17,096 nt of DNA from UBA5972 sp964637875 (GTDB taxonomy: Bacteria > Pseudomonadota > Alphaproteobacteria > Rhodobacterales > Rhodobacteraceae). Shown piece after piece: positions 6,451-14,003 of the stretch; position 1 is the first letter of the stretch, and every line of letters begins with the position of its first letter. Position numbers and translations under genes: made by a program. A model generated the notes under the pieces. It ran no database searches, was not told the origin of the DNA, and saw only the letters and a list, made by a program, of their open reading frames with translations. The stretch is from positions 1 to 17,096 of the forward strand of contig CAZWXK010000050.1 of NCBI GenBank assembly GCA_964637875.1. The letters are read 5' to 3'.

Positions 6451-7706
6451 GTGAAAACATTACCGACATGATGGCCCGTATCGGGCAGGCGGCGCGCGAG
6501 GCCGCGCAGGAACTGGGTTACGCCCCTTCCGAACAGCGTGCGCAGGCGATGACGGCGGCAGCCAGCGCGATCAGGGCGGGCAAGGGCAGGATTGCGGCGG
6601 CAAATGCGCGCGACATGGAATATGGCCGCGACAAGGGGCTGAGCAACGCCATGCTTGACCGGCTCATGCTGGATGACGCGCGGATCGAATCTATCGCCGC
6701 CGCGCTGGAATCCGTGGCCGCGCAGCCCGACCCGGTCGGTGCCACCATCAAGGAATGGGACATGCCCTCGGGGCTGCATATCCGGCGCGTGCGCACGCCG
6801 CTGGGGGTGATCGGGGTGATCTATGAAAGCCGGCCTAATGTCACGGCTGACGCCGGCGCGCTGTGCCTGAAGGCCGGCAATGCGGTGATCCTGCGGGGGG
6901 GCTCGGAAAGTTTTCATTCGTCAGGCGCAATCCATGAATGTCTGGTCGAGGGGTTGCGCACCGCCGGCCTGCCCGAGGCCGCGATCCAGCTGGTGCCCAC
7001 GCGCGACCGCGCGGCGGTGGGCGCGATGCTGACCATGACCGACCATATCGACGTGATCGTGCCGCGTGGCGGCAAGGGGCTGGTCGGGCGCGTCCAGGCC
7101 GAGGCCCGGGTGCCGGTCTTTGCCCATCTGGAAGGGATCTGCCACATCTATGTGGACAACGCCGCCGACATGGACAAGGCGCGCCGCGTCGTGCTGAACG
7201 CCAAGACGCGCCGCCCCGGAATCTGCGGCGCCGCCGAATGCGTTCTGGTGGATCGCGCCCTGTTCGAACGCGCAGGCGCCCCGTTCATCGAGGATCTGGT
7301 CACGGCGGGCGTCGAGGTGCGCGCCGAGGGTGTGTTGCAACAGATCGAAGGCACCGTTCCGGCCAGCGCCGACGATTTCGGGCGTGAATTCCTTGACATG
7401 ATCATCGCCGCAAAGATCGTCGATGGGGTGGACGGTGCTATCGAACATATCCGCGCCTATGGCTCGCAACATACCGACGCCATATTGACCGAGGATGACG
7501 CCACCGCCGCCCGCTTTTTCGAACGCCTAGACAGCGCCATATTGATGCGCAACGCCTCGACTCAGTTTGCCGATGGCGGCGAATTCGGCATGGGCGCCGA
7601 GATCGGCATCGCGACCGGCAAGATGCATGCGCGTGGCCCGGTGGGGGCGGAACAACTAACCAGCTTCAAATACCTGGTCGAAGGCGACGGCACGATCCGT
7701 GGTTGA
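6447..7706 (+). CDS. proA: gamma-glutamyl phosphate reductase (glutamate-5-semialdehyde dehydrogenase)
   Basis: ProA reduces gamma-glutamyl phosphate with NADPH to glutamate-5-semialdehyde, the second step of proline synthesis. The 419 residues match the family. Motifs include PLGVIGVIYESRPNVTADA, LKAGNAVILRGGSE, VPRGGKGL and HLEGICHIYVD. The catalytic cysteine lies in NAKTRRPGICGAAE (Cys260), and the ending is GPVGAEQLTSFKYLVEGDG. Its ATG shares ATGA with the proB stop. Because ProB's product is unstable, this coupling fits a ProB-ProA channelling partnership. proC is not in the window. Confidence 0.98.
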   Translation: MSENITDMMARIGQAAREAAQELGYAPSEQRAQAMTAAASAIRAGKGRIAAANARDMEYGRDKGLSNAMLDRLMLDDARIESIAAALESVAAQPDPVGATIKEWDMPSGLHIRRVRTPLGVIGVIYESRPNVTADAGALCLKAGNAVILRGGSESFHSSGAIHECLVEGLRTAGLPEAAIQLVPTRDRAAVGAMLTMTDHIDVIVPRGGKGLVGRVQAEARVPVFAHLEGICHIYVDNAADMDKARRVVLNAKTRRPGICGAAECVLVDRALFERAGAPFIEDLVTAGVEVRAEGVLQQIEGTVPASADDFGREFLDMIIAAKIVDGVDGAIEHIRAYGSQHTDAILTEDDATAARFFERLDSAILMRNASTQFADGGEFGMGAEIGIATGKMHARGPVGAEQLTSFKYLVEGDGTIRG

Positions 7707-7717
7707 CGACCGGGCTG

Positions 7718-7822
7718 TTCTTCTTTGCAAAAATACGCTCGGGGGCGCGGGGGCAGACAGCCCCCGCCGATGCGGCCGGAAATCGCAGACGCCTTCGGCG
7801 GGCGTATTTGGGCAAAGAAGAA
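7718..7822. repeat. inverted-repeat intergenic element with GC-rich hairpins
   Basis: Arms at 7718-7738 and 7802-7822 are 21-bp inverted copies with two mismatches, starting TTCTTCTTTGC and ending AAATACGC. Inside the left arm is a perfect 8-bp hairpin GCGGGGGC-AGACA-GCCCCCGC (7747-7767). Inside the right arm is a smaller CGCC-TTC-GGCG hairpin. A third copy of the 21-bp motif lies at 16254-16274. The arrangement resembles the short non-coding palindromic repeats dispersed in intergenic regions of bacterial genomes. No coding frame is convincing here. Confidence 0.75.
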
Positions 7823-7839
7823 GGGTTGGTCCGAAATAA

Positions 7840-7865
7840 AAACCCGCCGGTGGTCAGGCGGGTTT
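7840..7865 (-). terminator. intrinsic terminator of the DUF882 gene, possibly bidirectional
   Basis: AAACCCGCC (7840-7848) pairs with GGCGGGTTT (7857-7865) over an 8-nt loop. On the minus strand the stem runs into TTTTTATTT, an effective T-tract, 30 bp after the stop of the minus-strand gene. On the plus strand only three Ts follow, so it is weaker for proA. Confidence 0.85.
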
Positions 7866-7894
7866 GTCAGTCGTGGGTCGCTGTCGGGAGGAAG

Positions 7895-8467
7895 TCAACG
7901 ACCCCAGGTCCGGATGGGGCCACAATCCATGTGGACAAAGTTGGATCGGGAGTATTTTCCAACTCCGCCCGCACGGCATGCCAATGCGGCACGGGCCACC
8001 TGGGTGACGGAACGCGATTTGAGCCGCGTATCGGCGGCCTTTCCCTGAATGTGCAGGGATTTCTTGGCCACACCGCGGCCGCGGATCCGGCGCAGCATGG
8101 CATTGGTGCGCGCGGTGCGATAGCCTGACAACAGCAGATAGGGTTCGGTCGTGTTCAGCAGACGGTGGGTCGCGGCAAGGGTGTCGAAATTGCGCGGATC
8201 CATGCGGATGCTGCGATCCTCGCGCCAGTCACGCATGAAGTGATTGATCTCGGCGAGTGCCTCGGGGATGTATTCGCCATCGATCCAGTAGATCATTTCG
8301 AGCGATTCGCCCGTGCGGCCCGAATACATCGAAAGTTTGCGGATATCTCCGGCGCCCTTGAGGAAGCCGAAGGTCTTGGAATATACGGGCGCGGCGGAGA
8401 CCGCCGTTGCCGCGAACACGCCGAGCACGGCGCGCCGCGTGGTATTGGCACCGATCAGCTTGGTCAT
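7895..8467 (-). CDS. DUF882 / M15-type murein endopeptidase (MepK/YcbK-like), Tat-exported
   Basis: This 190-residue protein belongs to the YcbK/MepK group of zinc peptidoglycan peptidases. The LAS-type ligands are visible: SLHIQGKAADTRL (His139, Asp146) and NFVHMDCGP (His179), with the family signature LLSGYRTARTNAML. The N-terminus NTTRRAVLGVFAATAVSAAPVYS has a twin-arginine motif and hydrophobic stretch, so Tat export to the periplasm is likely. In E. coli, MepK cleaves 3-3 cross-links made by L,D-transpeptidases; here an LdtD-like gene is divergent next door. ATG 8467 is preferred because the Tat motif starts soon after it. An in-frame ATG at 8527 next to GGGGGG is possible but would bury the Tat signal. 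Confidence 0.88.
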   Translation of the reverse strand: MTKLIGANTTRRAVLGVFAATAVSAAPVYSKTFGFLKGAGDIRKLSMYSGRTGESLEMIYWIDGEYIPEALAEINHFMRDWREDRSIRMDPRNFDTLAATHRLLNTTEPYLLLSGYRTARTNAMLRRIRGRGVAKKSLHIQGKAADTRLKSRSVTQVARAALACRAGGVGKYSRSNFVHMDCGPIRTWGR

Positions 8468-8545
8468 GACTGGCGTCTGTCCCCCATACGACTGGGCCGC
8501 GTGGCATCGCGGCGGATTGAGTGTCATCGTCCCCCCAGTGAGGGA

Positions 8546-8574
8546 TTTATGCCACAAAACGAATCGGTCGCCAA
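8546..8574 (-). promoter_or_regulatory. candidate promoter of the DUF882 endopeptidase gene
   Basis: On the minus strand TTGGCG (plus 8569-8574), a 17-bp spacer and CATAAA (plus 8546-8551) suggest a start near 8538. That would give a leader of about 70 nt to the ATG at 8467. Confidence 0.45.
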
Positions 8575-8749
8575 GGAGAAGTTCGCGTTCGGGTGGGCGG
8601 GGCGGGGGCAATCGGCGAATTCTTGCCGTGTCGGGGGGTGTTTCGGTCTGTTGTCCGGCACCGCGTTCCTGGTGGCGCCCCTGGTGGCGGGACGGCGGCG
8701 GAATATCCGCGGTTGTCACATTCGGGCAACGGGATTTCGGCAAAACATC

Positions 8750-8777
8750 TTGGCGGACGCGTTCGAGAGGATATAGT
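8750..8777 (+). promoter_or_regulatory. candidate promoter of the L,D-transpeptidase gene
   Basis: TTGGCG (8750-8755), a 16-bp spacer and TATAGT (8772-8777) precede the ATG at 8827 by about 50 bp. Its -35 hexamer equals that of the divergent endopeptidase promoter. Confidence 0.45.
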
Positions 8778-8826
8778 AGAGGCAAATAAGGCGCATATTT
8801 CAGGCGTTTGACGCAGGAGTTTCAGC

Positions 8827-10461
8827 ATGTATCGGACAGGTGTTTTCATCTTGGCGCGCGGGCTCGGGGCGGTGTCGGCACCGGTTCTTGTGGCGATTGC
8901 CGCGCTGGTCGTGCTGTATTCGCCTGGTGCAAGGGCGCAGTCGCTGGCCTTTCGCGAGGCACTTGCCGTGGCTGCGGCCCCGGATCGCGATATTGCTGCC
9001 TTTTACAAGGAACGCAACTATCGGCCGATCTGGACCGGTCGTGCGGGCCGCGATGCGCAGCGGCGGCGGGCCTTTGTCGAGGCGGCCTCGCGCGCCTGGG
9101 TGCACGGCTTGCCGGCCGGGCGTTATGATGCGGCGCAGCTGCGGCGCGATTTCCGCATGCCGCTTTCCGAGCGGGATCGTGGCAGGCTGGAAGTCGAGGT
9201 CACCCGCAGGTTTCTGCAATATGCCCGGGATATCCAGTCGGGCATATTGGAGCCGCGCCGCATCAGCAGCGATCTGGATATCAGGCCTCCGCGGCGCAAC
9301 CGGCTGTCGATACTCAGGGCCTTTGCCAGGAGCACGCCGCAGGCATTCATCAAGGCCCTGCCGCCGCAGAGCCTGGAATATCAGCGCCTTCTGAGGGAAA
9401 AGGCCCGGCTGGAGCGGATCATCGGGCAGGGTGGCTGGGGGCGCAAGCTGCCGCTGCGCAAGCTGGGTCAGGGCAGTCGGGGCCCGCAGGTGGCGGCGCT
9501 GAGGGCGCGGCTTTTCAGGATGGGTTATCGTGGCGCGGGTCGGGGGGATGTCTTTGACGACGTGCTCGAGCGTGCGGTCGAGCTGTTCCAGATGGACAAC
9601 GGTCTTACCCCCGATGGCGTTGTCGGGCGCGCGACGATTGCCGCCATCAATGTTTCGGCCCAGACCCGCCTGCAACAGGTGATTGTGGCGCTGGAACGCC
9701 GGCGCTGGCTGAACAAGCCCCTGGGCAAGCGGCACATCATCGTCAATCAGGCCGCTTTCCGGGCTTTTGTGGTCGATGACGGCCGGGTCACGCTGGAAAC
9801 GCGGGTGGTTGTCGGAAAGGCGGGCAGGAAATACCGCACGCCCGAGTTTTCGGACGAGATGACCCATCTGATCGTGAACCCCACATGGCATGTGCCGCAA
9901 TCCATTGCGCGCGCCGAATATCTGCCCCAGCTCAAGAAGAATCCCGATGCCCTGGCCCGGCTGGGTCTGAACATGCTCGACGCATCGGGGCAGAGGGTGG
10001 ATCCGACCACCATCGATTATTCGCAATATGACGAGAACAATTTTCCCTTTGACCTCAAGCAGCCGCCCGGGCGGGGCAATGCGCTGGGCGTGGTGAAATT
10101 CATGTTCCCGAACAGGTTCAACGTCTATCTGCATGATACCCCGGCCAAGGCGCTGTTCGGGCGCGATGTCCGCGCCTACAGCCATGGGTGCGTGCGGGTG
10201 CAGCGGCCCTTTGATCTGGCCTATACGCTGCTGGCGCCGCAGAGCCGTGATCCGAAGGGGCTGTTTCAGCGGGTGCTGGCCACGGGCGAGGAGACGCGCA
10301 TCGACCTGCGCCCGCCGGTGCCCATCCACCTGACCTATCAGACGGTATGGATTTCGCCCGATGGGCGGGCCAACTACAGGCTGGACGTCTATGGGCGGGA
10401 TCGTCTGGTTTTTCGCGCACTTGAAAAGGCTGGGGTGGTCTTGCATGCGGTTCGCGGGTAA
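8827..10461 (+). CDS. L,D-transpeptidase with peptidoglycan-binding domain (LdtD/YcbB-like)
   Basis: This 544-residue envelope protein has an N-terminal hydrophobic segment ending GARAQS (about residue 37), so a signal peptide or anchor is likely. An N-terminal scaffold resembles YcbB. A PG_binding_1 domain follows (about 215-280; LGQGSRGPQVAALRARLFRMGY and LFQMDNGLTPDGVVGRAT). The YkuD catalytic domain has VNPTWHVPQSIA, LHDTPAKALFGRDVRAYSHGCVRV and nucleophile Cys455 in SHGCVR. It makes 3-3 (mDAP-mDAP) cross-links in peptidoglycan and is insensitive to most penicillins as a class. AGGAG (8815-8819), 7 nt before the ATG, sets the start. The length fits LdtD (about 600) rather than short YkuD proteins. 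A 67-bp gap separates it from lpxD. Confidence 0.93.
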   Translation: MYRTGVFILARGLGAVSAPVLVAIAALVVLYSPGARAQSLAFREALAVAAAPDRDIAAFYKERNYRPIWTGRAGRDAQRRRAFVEAASRAWVHGLPAGRYDAAQLRRDFRMPLSERDRGRLEVEVTRRFLQYARDIQSGILEPRRISSDLDIRPPRRNRLSILRAFARSTPQAFIKALPPQSLEYQRLLREKARLERIIGQGGWGRKLPLRKLGQGSRGPQVAALRARLFRMGYRGAGRGDVFDDVLERAVELFQMDNGLTPDGVVGRATIAAINVSAQTRLQQVIVALERRRWLNKPLGKRHIIVNQAAFRAFVVDDGRVTLETRVVVGKAGRKYRTPEFSDEMTHLIVNPTWHVPQSIARAEYLPQLKKNPDALARLGLNMLDASGQRVDPTTIDYSQYDENNFPFDLKQPPGRGNALGVVKFMFPNRFNVYLHDTPAKALFGRDVRAYSHGCVRVQRPFDLAYTLLAPQSRDPKGLFQRVLATGEETRIDLRPPVPIHLTYQTVWISPDGRANYRLDVYGRDRLVFRALEKAGVVLHAVRG

Positions 10462-10528
10462 TAAGCGCCCTGAAGGGGATCGATCGGGCGGTCGGGGTTC
10501 CCGGGCGTCCTTTTTCTTGGATCATGTG

Positions 10529-11686
10529 ATGGAAATTCGTGTTGACGAGCTGGCCAGCGCCCTGGGGGCCGAATATGTGGGCAACGGGGCCTGCAGGGTA
10601 AAGCGGGCGGCCGAGCCGGGATCGGCCGGGCCGCAGGATCTGGCCCTGGCCATGGATGCCCGTTATGGCGAGGCCCTGGCCGGGGGCAAGGCGCGCGCGG
10701 CGGTGCTGTGGCCGGGGGCCGACTGGCGGGGTCTTGGCCTCGAGGCGGCGATCTTTGTCTCGCGGCCGCGTCTTGCGCTTGCGGGGATTACCGCCGCCTT
10801 TGCACATCAGCCCGAGGTCGCGCCCGGCATTCACCCCACCGCCGTGATCGACCCCTCGGCCGAGATCGGCAGCAACGTGGCCATCGGCCCGTTCTGCGTG
10901 ATTGGCGCGCGGGCGCATATTGGCGATGGCGCACGTCTGATCGGGCAGGTGACGGTGGCCGAGGATGCGCGCCTGGGGCGTGACGCGGTGCTGTTCAACG
11001 GGGTGCGGATCGGCGCGCATGTGGTAATCGGGGACCGGTTCATTGCCCATTACAATGTCGTGGTGGGCAGTGACGGGTTTTCCTTTGTCACGCCCGAGCC
11101 CAGCCGCGTCGAGGAGGTGCGGGCCTCGATCCTGCGCAGCCCGACCGCGCCCGGCATGGCCGGGTCGGGTTCGGATGCTGCTGGCGATGGCGCGGATGCA
11201 CGGGCCGGGTCGGGCGGGCAGAGCCATGTCAGGATTGCCTCGAACGGCGCAGTGCGCATTGGCGACGATGTCGAGATCGGCGCCTGTGCAACCGTTGACA
11301 AGGGCACCATCGCCGATACCGTCATCGGCAGCGGGACCAAGATCGACGACCATGTGCATGTCGGTCACAATGTGCGGGTCGGGCGCGACTGCCTGCTGTG
11401 TGGCCAGTCGGCGATCGCGGGCTCGACACGGCTGGGCGACCGGGTGGTTCTGGGCGGGCAGGCCGGGGTCGCCGACCATCTGGTGATCGGCAATGATGTC
11501 ATTGCGGCGGGCGGTACGGGCATTCTGTCGAATGTGCCCGCGGGCCGGGTGATGATGGGCTATCCCGCAATGCCGATGACAAGAAACATCGAATCCTACA
11601 AGGCGCTGCGCCGTCTGCCACGCCTGCTGGCCAGGCTGGACGCATTGCACAAGAGACTGTCCGGATCCTCGGCGGACGAGGGCTGA
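10529..11686 (+). CDS. lpxD: UDP-3-O-acylglucosamine N-acyltransferase
   Basis: LpxD adds the N-linked 3-hydroxyacyl chain from ACP to UDP-3-O-acyl-glucosamine in lipid A synthesis. The 385 residues comprise an LpxD N-terminal domain (about 1-90; MEIRVDELASALGAEYVGNG) and a left-handed beta-helix of hexapeptide repeats (about 100-345: IHPTAVIDPSAEIGSNVAIGPF). A C-terminal helix follows (ALRRLPRLLARLDALHKRL). The catalytic His is His280 in DDHVHVGHNV. At about 207-230 there is a Gly/Ala/Ser/Asp-rich insertion that makes the protein longer than the usual 340-365. ATG 10529 fits the domain start, but no good Shine-Dalgarno is visible; GTG at 10526 is an alternative. It is probably cotranscribed with the downstream acp and KAS genes. 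Confidence 0.93.
   Translation: MEIRVDELASALGAEYVGNGACRVKRAAEPGSAGPQDLALAMDARYGEALAGGKARAAVLWPGADWRGLGLEAAIFVSRPRLALAGITAAFAHQPEVAPGIHPTAVIDPSAEIGSNVAIGPFCVIGARAHIGDGARLIGQVTVAEDARLGRDAVLFNGVRIGAHVVIGDRFIAHYNVVVGSDGFSFVTPEPSRVEEVRASILRSPTAPGMAGSGSDAAGDGADARAGSGGQSHVRIASNGAVRIGDDVEIGACATVDKGTIADTVIGSGTKIDDHVHVGHNVRVGRDCLLCGQSAIAGSTRLGDRVVLGGQAGVADHLVIGNDVIAAGGTGILSNVPAGRVMMGYPAMPMTRNIESYKALRRLPRLLARLDALHKRLSGSSADEG
11158..11214. repeat. 12-bp in-frame direct repeat within lpxD
   Basis: GGCCGGGTCGGG occurs at 11158-11169 and 11203-11214, 45 bp apart, an exact multiple of three. Both copies encode Ala-Gly-Ser-Gly and bracket the low-complexity insertion of LpxD. Confidence 0.75.
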
Positions 11687-11715
11687 TGGCCGGGCGCGTG
11701 AACAGGAGGGGGAAG

Positions 11716-11982
11716 ATGACGGTTTCGGTCAGGGACCGGGTATTGCAGATCATCGCCGAACAGGTGGTCCTGGATGTATCCGATATCGGCGAGGAGGCGA
11801 CGCTCGAGGATCTGGGGGTCGATTCGCTGGGCCTTGTCGAGGCGGTCTTTGCCCTGGAAGAGGAATTCGACATCGAAATCCCGTTCAATGCCAACCAGCC
11901 CGATCAGAGCCGGTTCGACATTTCGACCGTGCGCGGCATTGTCCGGGCCGTCGAAACCCTCGTCGCCGCCCGCACGGTCTGA
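11716..11982 (+). CDS. acyl carrier protein
   Basis: An 88-residue acidic ACP with the phosphopantetheine site DSLGLVE (Ser37) inside TLEDLGVDSLGLVEAVFALEEEFDIEIP. The family's four-helix pattern is followed by an atypically extended loop, NANQPDQSRFDIS, before the last helix. It is longer than a housekeeping AcpP (about 78) and nearer in length to specialised ACPs such as AcpXL (92-98). It should carry an acyl chain as a thioester for the synthase encoded 5 bp downstream. ATG 11716 is chosen because AGGAGG (11704-11709) lies 6 nt before it. An upstream in-frame ATG (11686) overlaps the lpxD stop by one base but lacks a site. This is probably not the main AcpP, which normally sits beside fabG and fabF. 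Confidence 0.92.
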   Translation: MTVSVRDRVLQIIAEQVVLDVSDIGEEATLEDLGVDSLGLVEAVFALEEEFDIEIPFNANQPDQSRFDISTVRGIVRAVETLVAARTV

Positions 11983-11987
11983 GGGCG

Positions 11988-13196
11988 ATGCGGCGCGTCG
12001 TCATCACGGGCCAGGGCACGATCAACGCGCTGGGCCATGACGTGGCGACGACGCTTGCGGCCATGCGTGCGGGGGAATGTGCAATCGGGCCGCTGGCGTT
12101 TCGCGATGTCGAGAGGCTGTCGATCCGCATTGGCGGGCAGGTGCGCGATTTCCGCCCCGAGGATCATTTCACACGCCAGCAGCTGCCCCTGTACGACCGC
12201 TTTACCCAGTTCGCGCTGATTGCCGCGCGCGAGGCGGTGGCGCAATCGGGCCTGGGTTTCGACGATGCGCTGGGCGCGCGCGCCGGGGTGATCCTGGGGA
12301 CGGCGGGCGGCGGCCTGCAGACCCAGGACGACAGTTTCCGTACCGTCTATGCGCTGGGCAAGAACCGGGTCCATCCGCTTGTCGTGCCGCGTCTGATGAA
12401 CAATGCGGCGGCCAGCCATGTCTCGATGACCTTCGGCCTGCGCGGACCCAGCTATTCGGTGTCCACGGCCTGCGCCTCGTCCAACCACGCGATCGGACAG
12501 GCCTTTCAGCTGGTGCGCAGCGGCCTCAGCCCGGTGATGTTGACGGGGGGTGCGGAATCCATGCTGTGTTTCGGCGGGATCAAGGCCTGGGAGGGGCTGC
12601 GGGTGATGTCGAAAGAGGCCTGCCGTCCCTTTTCGGCCGATCGCAGCGGCATGGTTCAGGGCGAGGGCGCGGCGGTCTTTGTCCTTGAGGAATACGAACA
12701 TGCCCGCGCCCGCGGGGCCGAAATCCTGGCCGAGGTGGTCGGCTTTTCCATGGTTTCGGATGCGTCCGATATCGTCATGCCCGCGCGCGAGGGGGCGGTG
12801 CGGGCGATGCGGGGCGCGCTCGATGACGCGGGGCTCGCGCCTGCCGAGGTGGGTTACATCAACGCCCACGGCACCGGCACCGCCGCCAATGACCGCACCG
12901 AATGTGCGGCGGTGGCCGAGGTATTCGGCGCGCATGCGCGCAAGCTGATGATCTCGTCCACCAAATCGATGCATGGCCACCTGATCGGCGGCACCGGCGC
13001 GGTCGAGCTGCTGGCCTGCATCATGGCCCTGCGCGAGGGGGTGATCGCCCCCACGGTGGGCTATAACCGGCCCGATCCAGATTGCCCGCTGGATGTCGTT
13101 CCGAACGAGGCCCGCGCGGCGCGTGTCACCGCCTGCCTGTCGAATGCCTTTGCCTTTGGCGGGCTGAATGCGGTGCTGGCGCTCAGGTCGATCTGA
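11988..13196 (+). CDS. beta-ketoacyl-ACP synthase family protein (KAS II/FabF-like)
   Basis: A 402-residue thiolase-fold condensing enzyme with the intact Cys-His-His triad: Cys162 in VSTACASSNHA, His294 in INAHGTGTAANDRTE and His331 in STKSMHGHLIGGTGAVE, with Lys326 also kept. It ends NAFAFGGLNAVLALRS as usual. Such enzymes elongate an acyl chain by decarboxylative condensation with malonyl-ACP. It follows its own acp by 5 bp and lpxD, so it probably makes or extends a special acyl chain for lipid A or another envelope lipid; that is inference. The primary FabF normally lies with acpP and fabG. GAGGG (11981-11985) is only 2 nt before the ATG, so translational coupling to acp is likely. Confidence 0.92.
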   Translation: MRRVVITGQGTINALGHDVATTLAAMRAGECAIGPLAFRDVERLSIRIGGQVRDFRPEDHFTRQQLPLYDRFTQFALIAAREAVAQSGLGFDDALGARAGVILGTAGGGLQTQDDSFRTVYALGKNRVHPLVVPRLMNNAAASHVSMTFGLRGPSYSVSTACASSNHAIGQAFQLVRSGLSPVMLTGGAESMLCFGGIKAWEGLRVMSKEACRPFSADRSGMVQGEGAAVFVLEEYEHARARGAEILAEVVGFSMVSDASDIVMPAREGAVRAMRGALDDAGLAPAEVGYINAHGTGTAANDRTECAAVAEVFGAHARKLMISSTKSMHGHLIGGTGAVELLACIMALREGVIAPTVGYNRPDPDCPLDVVPNEARAARVTACLSNAFAFGGLNAVLALRSI

Positions 13197-13220
13197 GCGC
13201 CGATCGACCTTGCCAACGGG

Positions 13221-13856
13221 TCAGTTCTTTTTCCCGGTTTTCGGTGGGGTGGCTTTCTTGCGTTCCTCGATCAGGCGTTTTTGCAGTGCCGCATAGGCCT
13301 TGGCAAACCCCTTGAGCGATACCGGTATGTCCAGCACGTTGTTCGGCCGGCCATAGATGTTGACGGAAATGCGCGCAATCTTTCCGTTGCGCAGGCTTTC
13401 CAGCTCGAGCGGGGTAAAGCCGATGCGCGCCACACAGCCCACATTGTTGCACACCGCAAAGGGGTACTGCTTGGGCTTGTTCTTGTCGATGGCCATCAAC
13501 ATGCCGCGCTGCAGGTCGATCCCCAGAGGGGCGATGACCGTGGCCGCGGCAATGGCGGGTTGTCCCGCAGGCAGGGGAAAGACCCGCATGTCGGAAATGG
13601 GCGTGCCCTTGGCGTCGAGGACGAGCTGCCCGATCTCGCAGGGCTCGGGGCCTTTTTCCCGCTTGACGCAGAGCAGTTCCCACGCGTCAAAGGTTTCGGC
13701 GGTATAGGTCTGGCCGACCTGTATCTCGGGTTTCTTGCCCAGCGGGAAAGCGTTGCTCGGGGCCTTTTTCTCCTGCGCCGAGGCGCCCGCGGTCAGGGCG
13801 ATCGAGGCAACGGCTGCCGAAAACATGATGGCGGCGAATTTCTGCAAGGTTCTCAT
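13221..13856 (-). CDS. invasion-associated locus B (IalB)-family periplasmic protein
   Basis: A 211-residue secreted protein. The N-terminus MRTLQKFAAIMFSAAVASIALTAGASAQ is a typical Sec signal with cleavage after ASA. The body shows the IalB pattern: FDAWELLCVKREKGPEPCEI, then PLGIDLQRGMLMAIDKNKP and FAVCNNVGCVARIGFTPLELESL. Four cysteines in two CxnC pairs could form disulfides. Family members were named in Bartonella, but they are widespread in non-pathogenic alphaproteobacteria and their molecular role is unclear. The tail is Lys-rich. ATG 13856 is chosen because GGAG lies 5 nt upstream; an ATG at 13880 would add 8 residues before the signal. It converges with the KAS gene with only 24 bp between stops. 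Confidence 0.87.
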   Translation of the reverse strand: MRTLQKFAAIMFSAAVASIALTAGASAQEKKAPSNAFPLGKKPEIQVGQTYTAETFDAWELLCVKREKGPEPCEIGQLVLDAKGTPISDMRVFPLPAGQPAIAAATVIAPLGIDLQRGMLMAIDKNKPKQYPFAVCNNVGCVARIGFTPLELESLRNGKIARISVNIYGRPNNVLDIPVSLKGFAKAYAALQKRLIEERKKATPPKTGKKN

Positions 13857-13913
13857 CTGGGCTCCGATCATGATCTGCATCTTGACTGGCGCAGGCGCGC
13901 CATGGCTATGCGC

Positions 13914-13932
13914 AAGCGGTGTACACCCGCTT
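13914..13932. repeat. imperfect palindrome upstream of the ialB-like gene
   Basis: AAGCG-GTGTACAC-CCGCTT includes the perfect 10-bp palindrome GGTGTACACC with nearly symmetrical flanks. It sits 58 bp upstream of the ATG at 13856 and could be an operator. No regulator is identified. Confidence 0.45.
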
Positions 13933-14003
13933 GGCGGGGATTGTCAGGTGAAAAATCCGCGCCATGTGCCGGGCTGGGCGAAATCGCGCCGACATTGCCC
14001 GGC

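Larger units (their letters stand above)
8468..8826. other. divergent intergenic region (359 bp)
   Basis: This non-coding stretch between the divergent endopeptidase and L,D-transpeptidase genes holds one candidate promoter for each direction (8546-8574 minus, 8750-8777 plus). I see no supported small gene, RNA or repeat in the remaining 8575-8749. Confidence 0.6.

Noticed and set aside
8800..10446. 548-codon minus-strand frame opposite the L,D-transpeptidase gene
   Set aside because: The plus strand encodes an intact catalytic protein with signal peptide and Shine-Dalgarno; the antisense product is low-complexity and lacks family motifs.
10462..10528. Possible terminator between the L,D-transpeptidase gene and lpxD (CGGG-GTT-CCCG followed later by TTTTTC)
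   Set aside because: The stem is only 4 bp and is separated from the T-run by several bases, so it is too weak to call; cotranscription with lpxD stays likely.
10118..11650. 510-codon minus-strand frame opposite lpxD
   Set aside because: It spans the end of one clear plus-strand gene and most of another, and is explained by codon bias of those genes.
11904..12980. 358-codon minus-strand frame opposite the KAS gene
   Set aside because: The KAS frame carries a full Cys-His-His active site; the antisense frame has no motif or ribosome-binding site.
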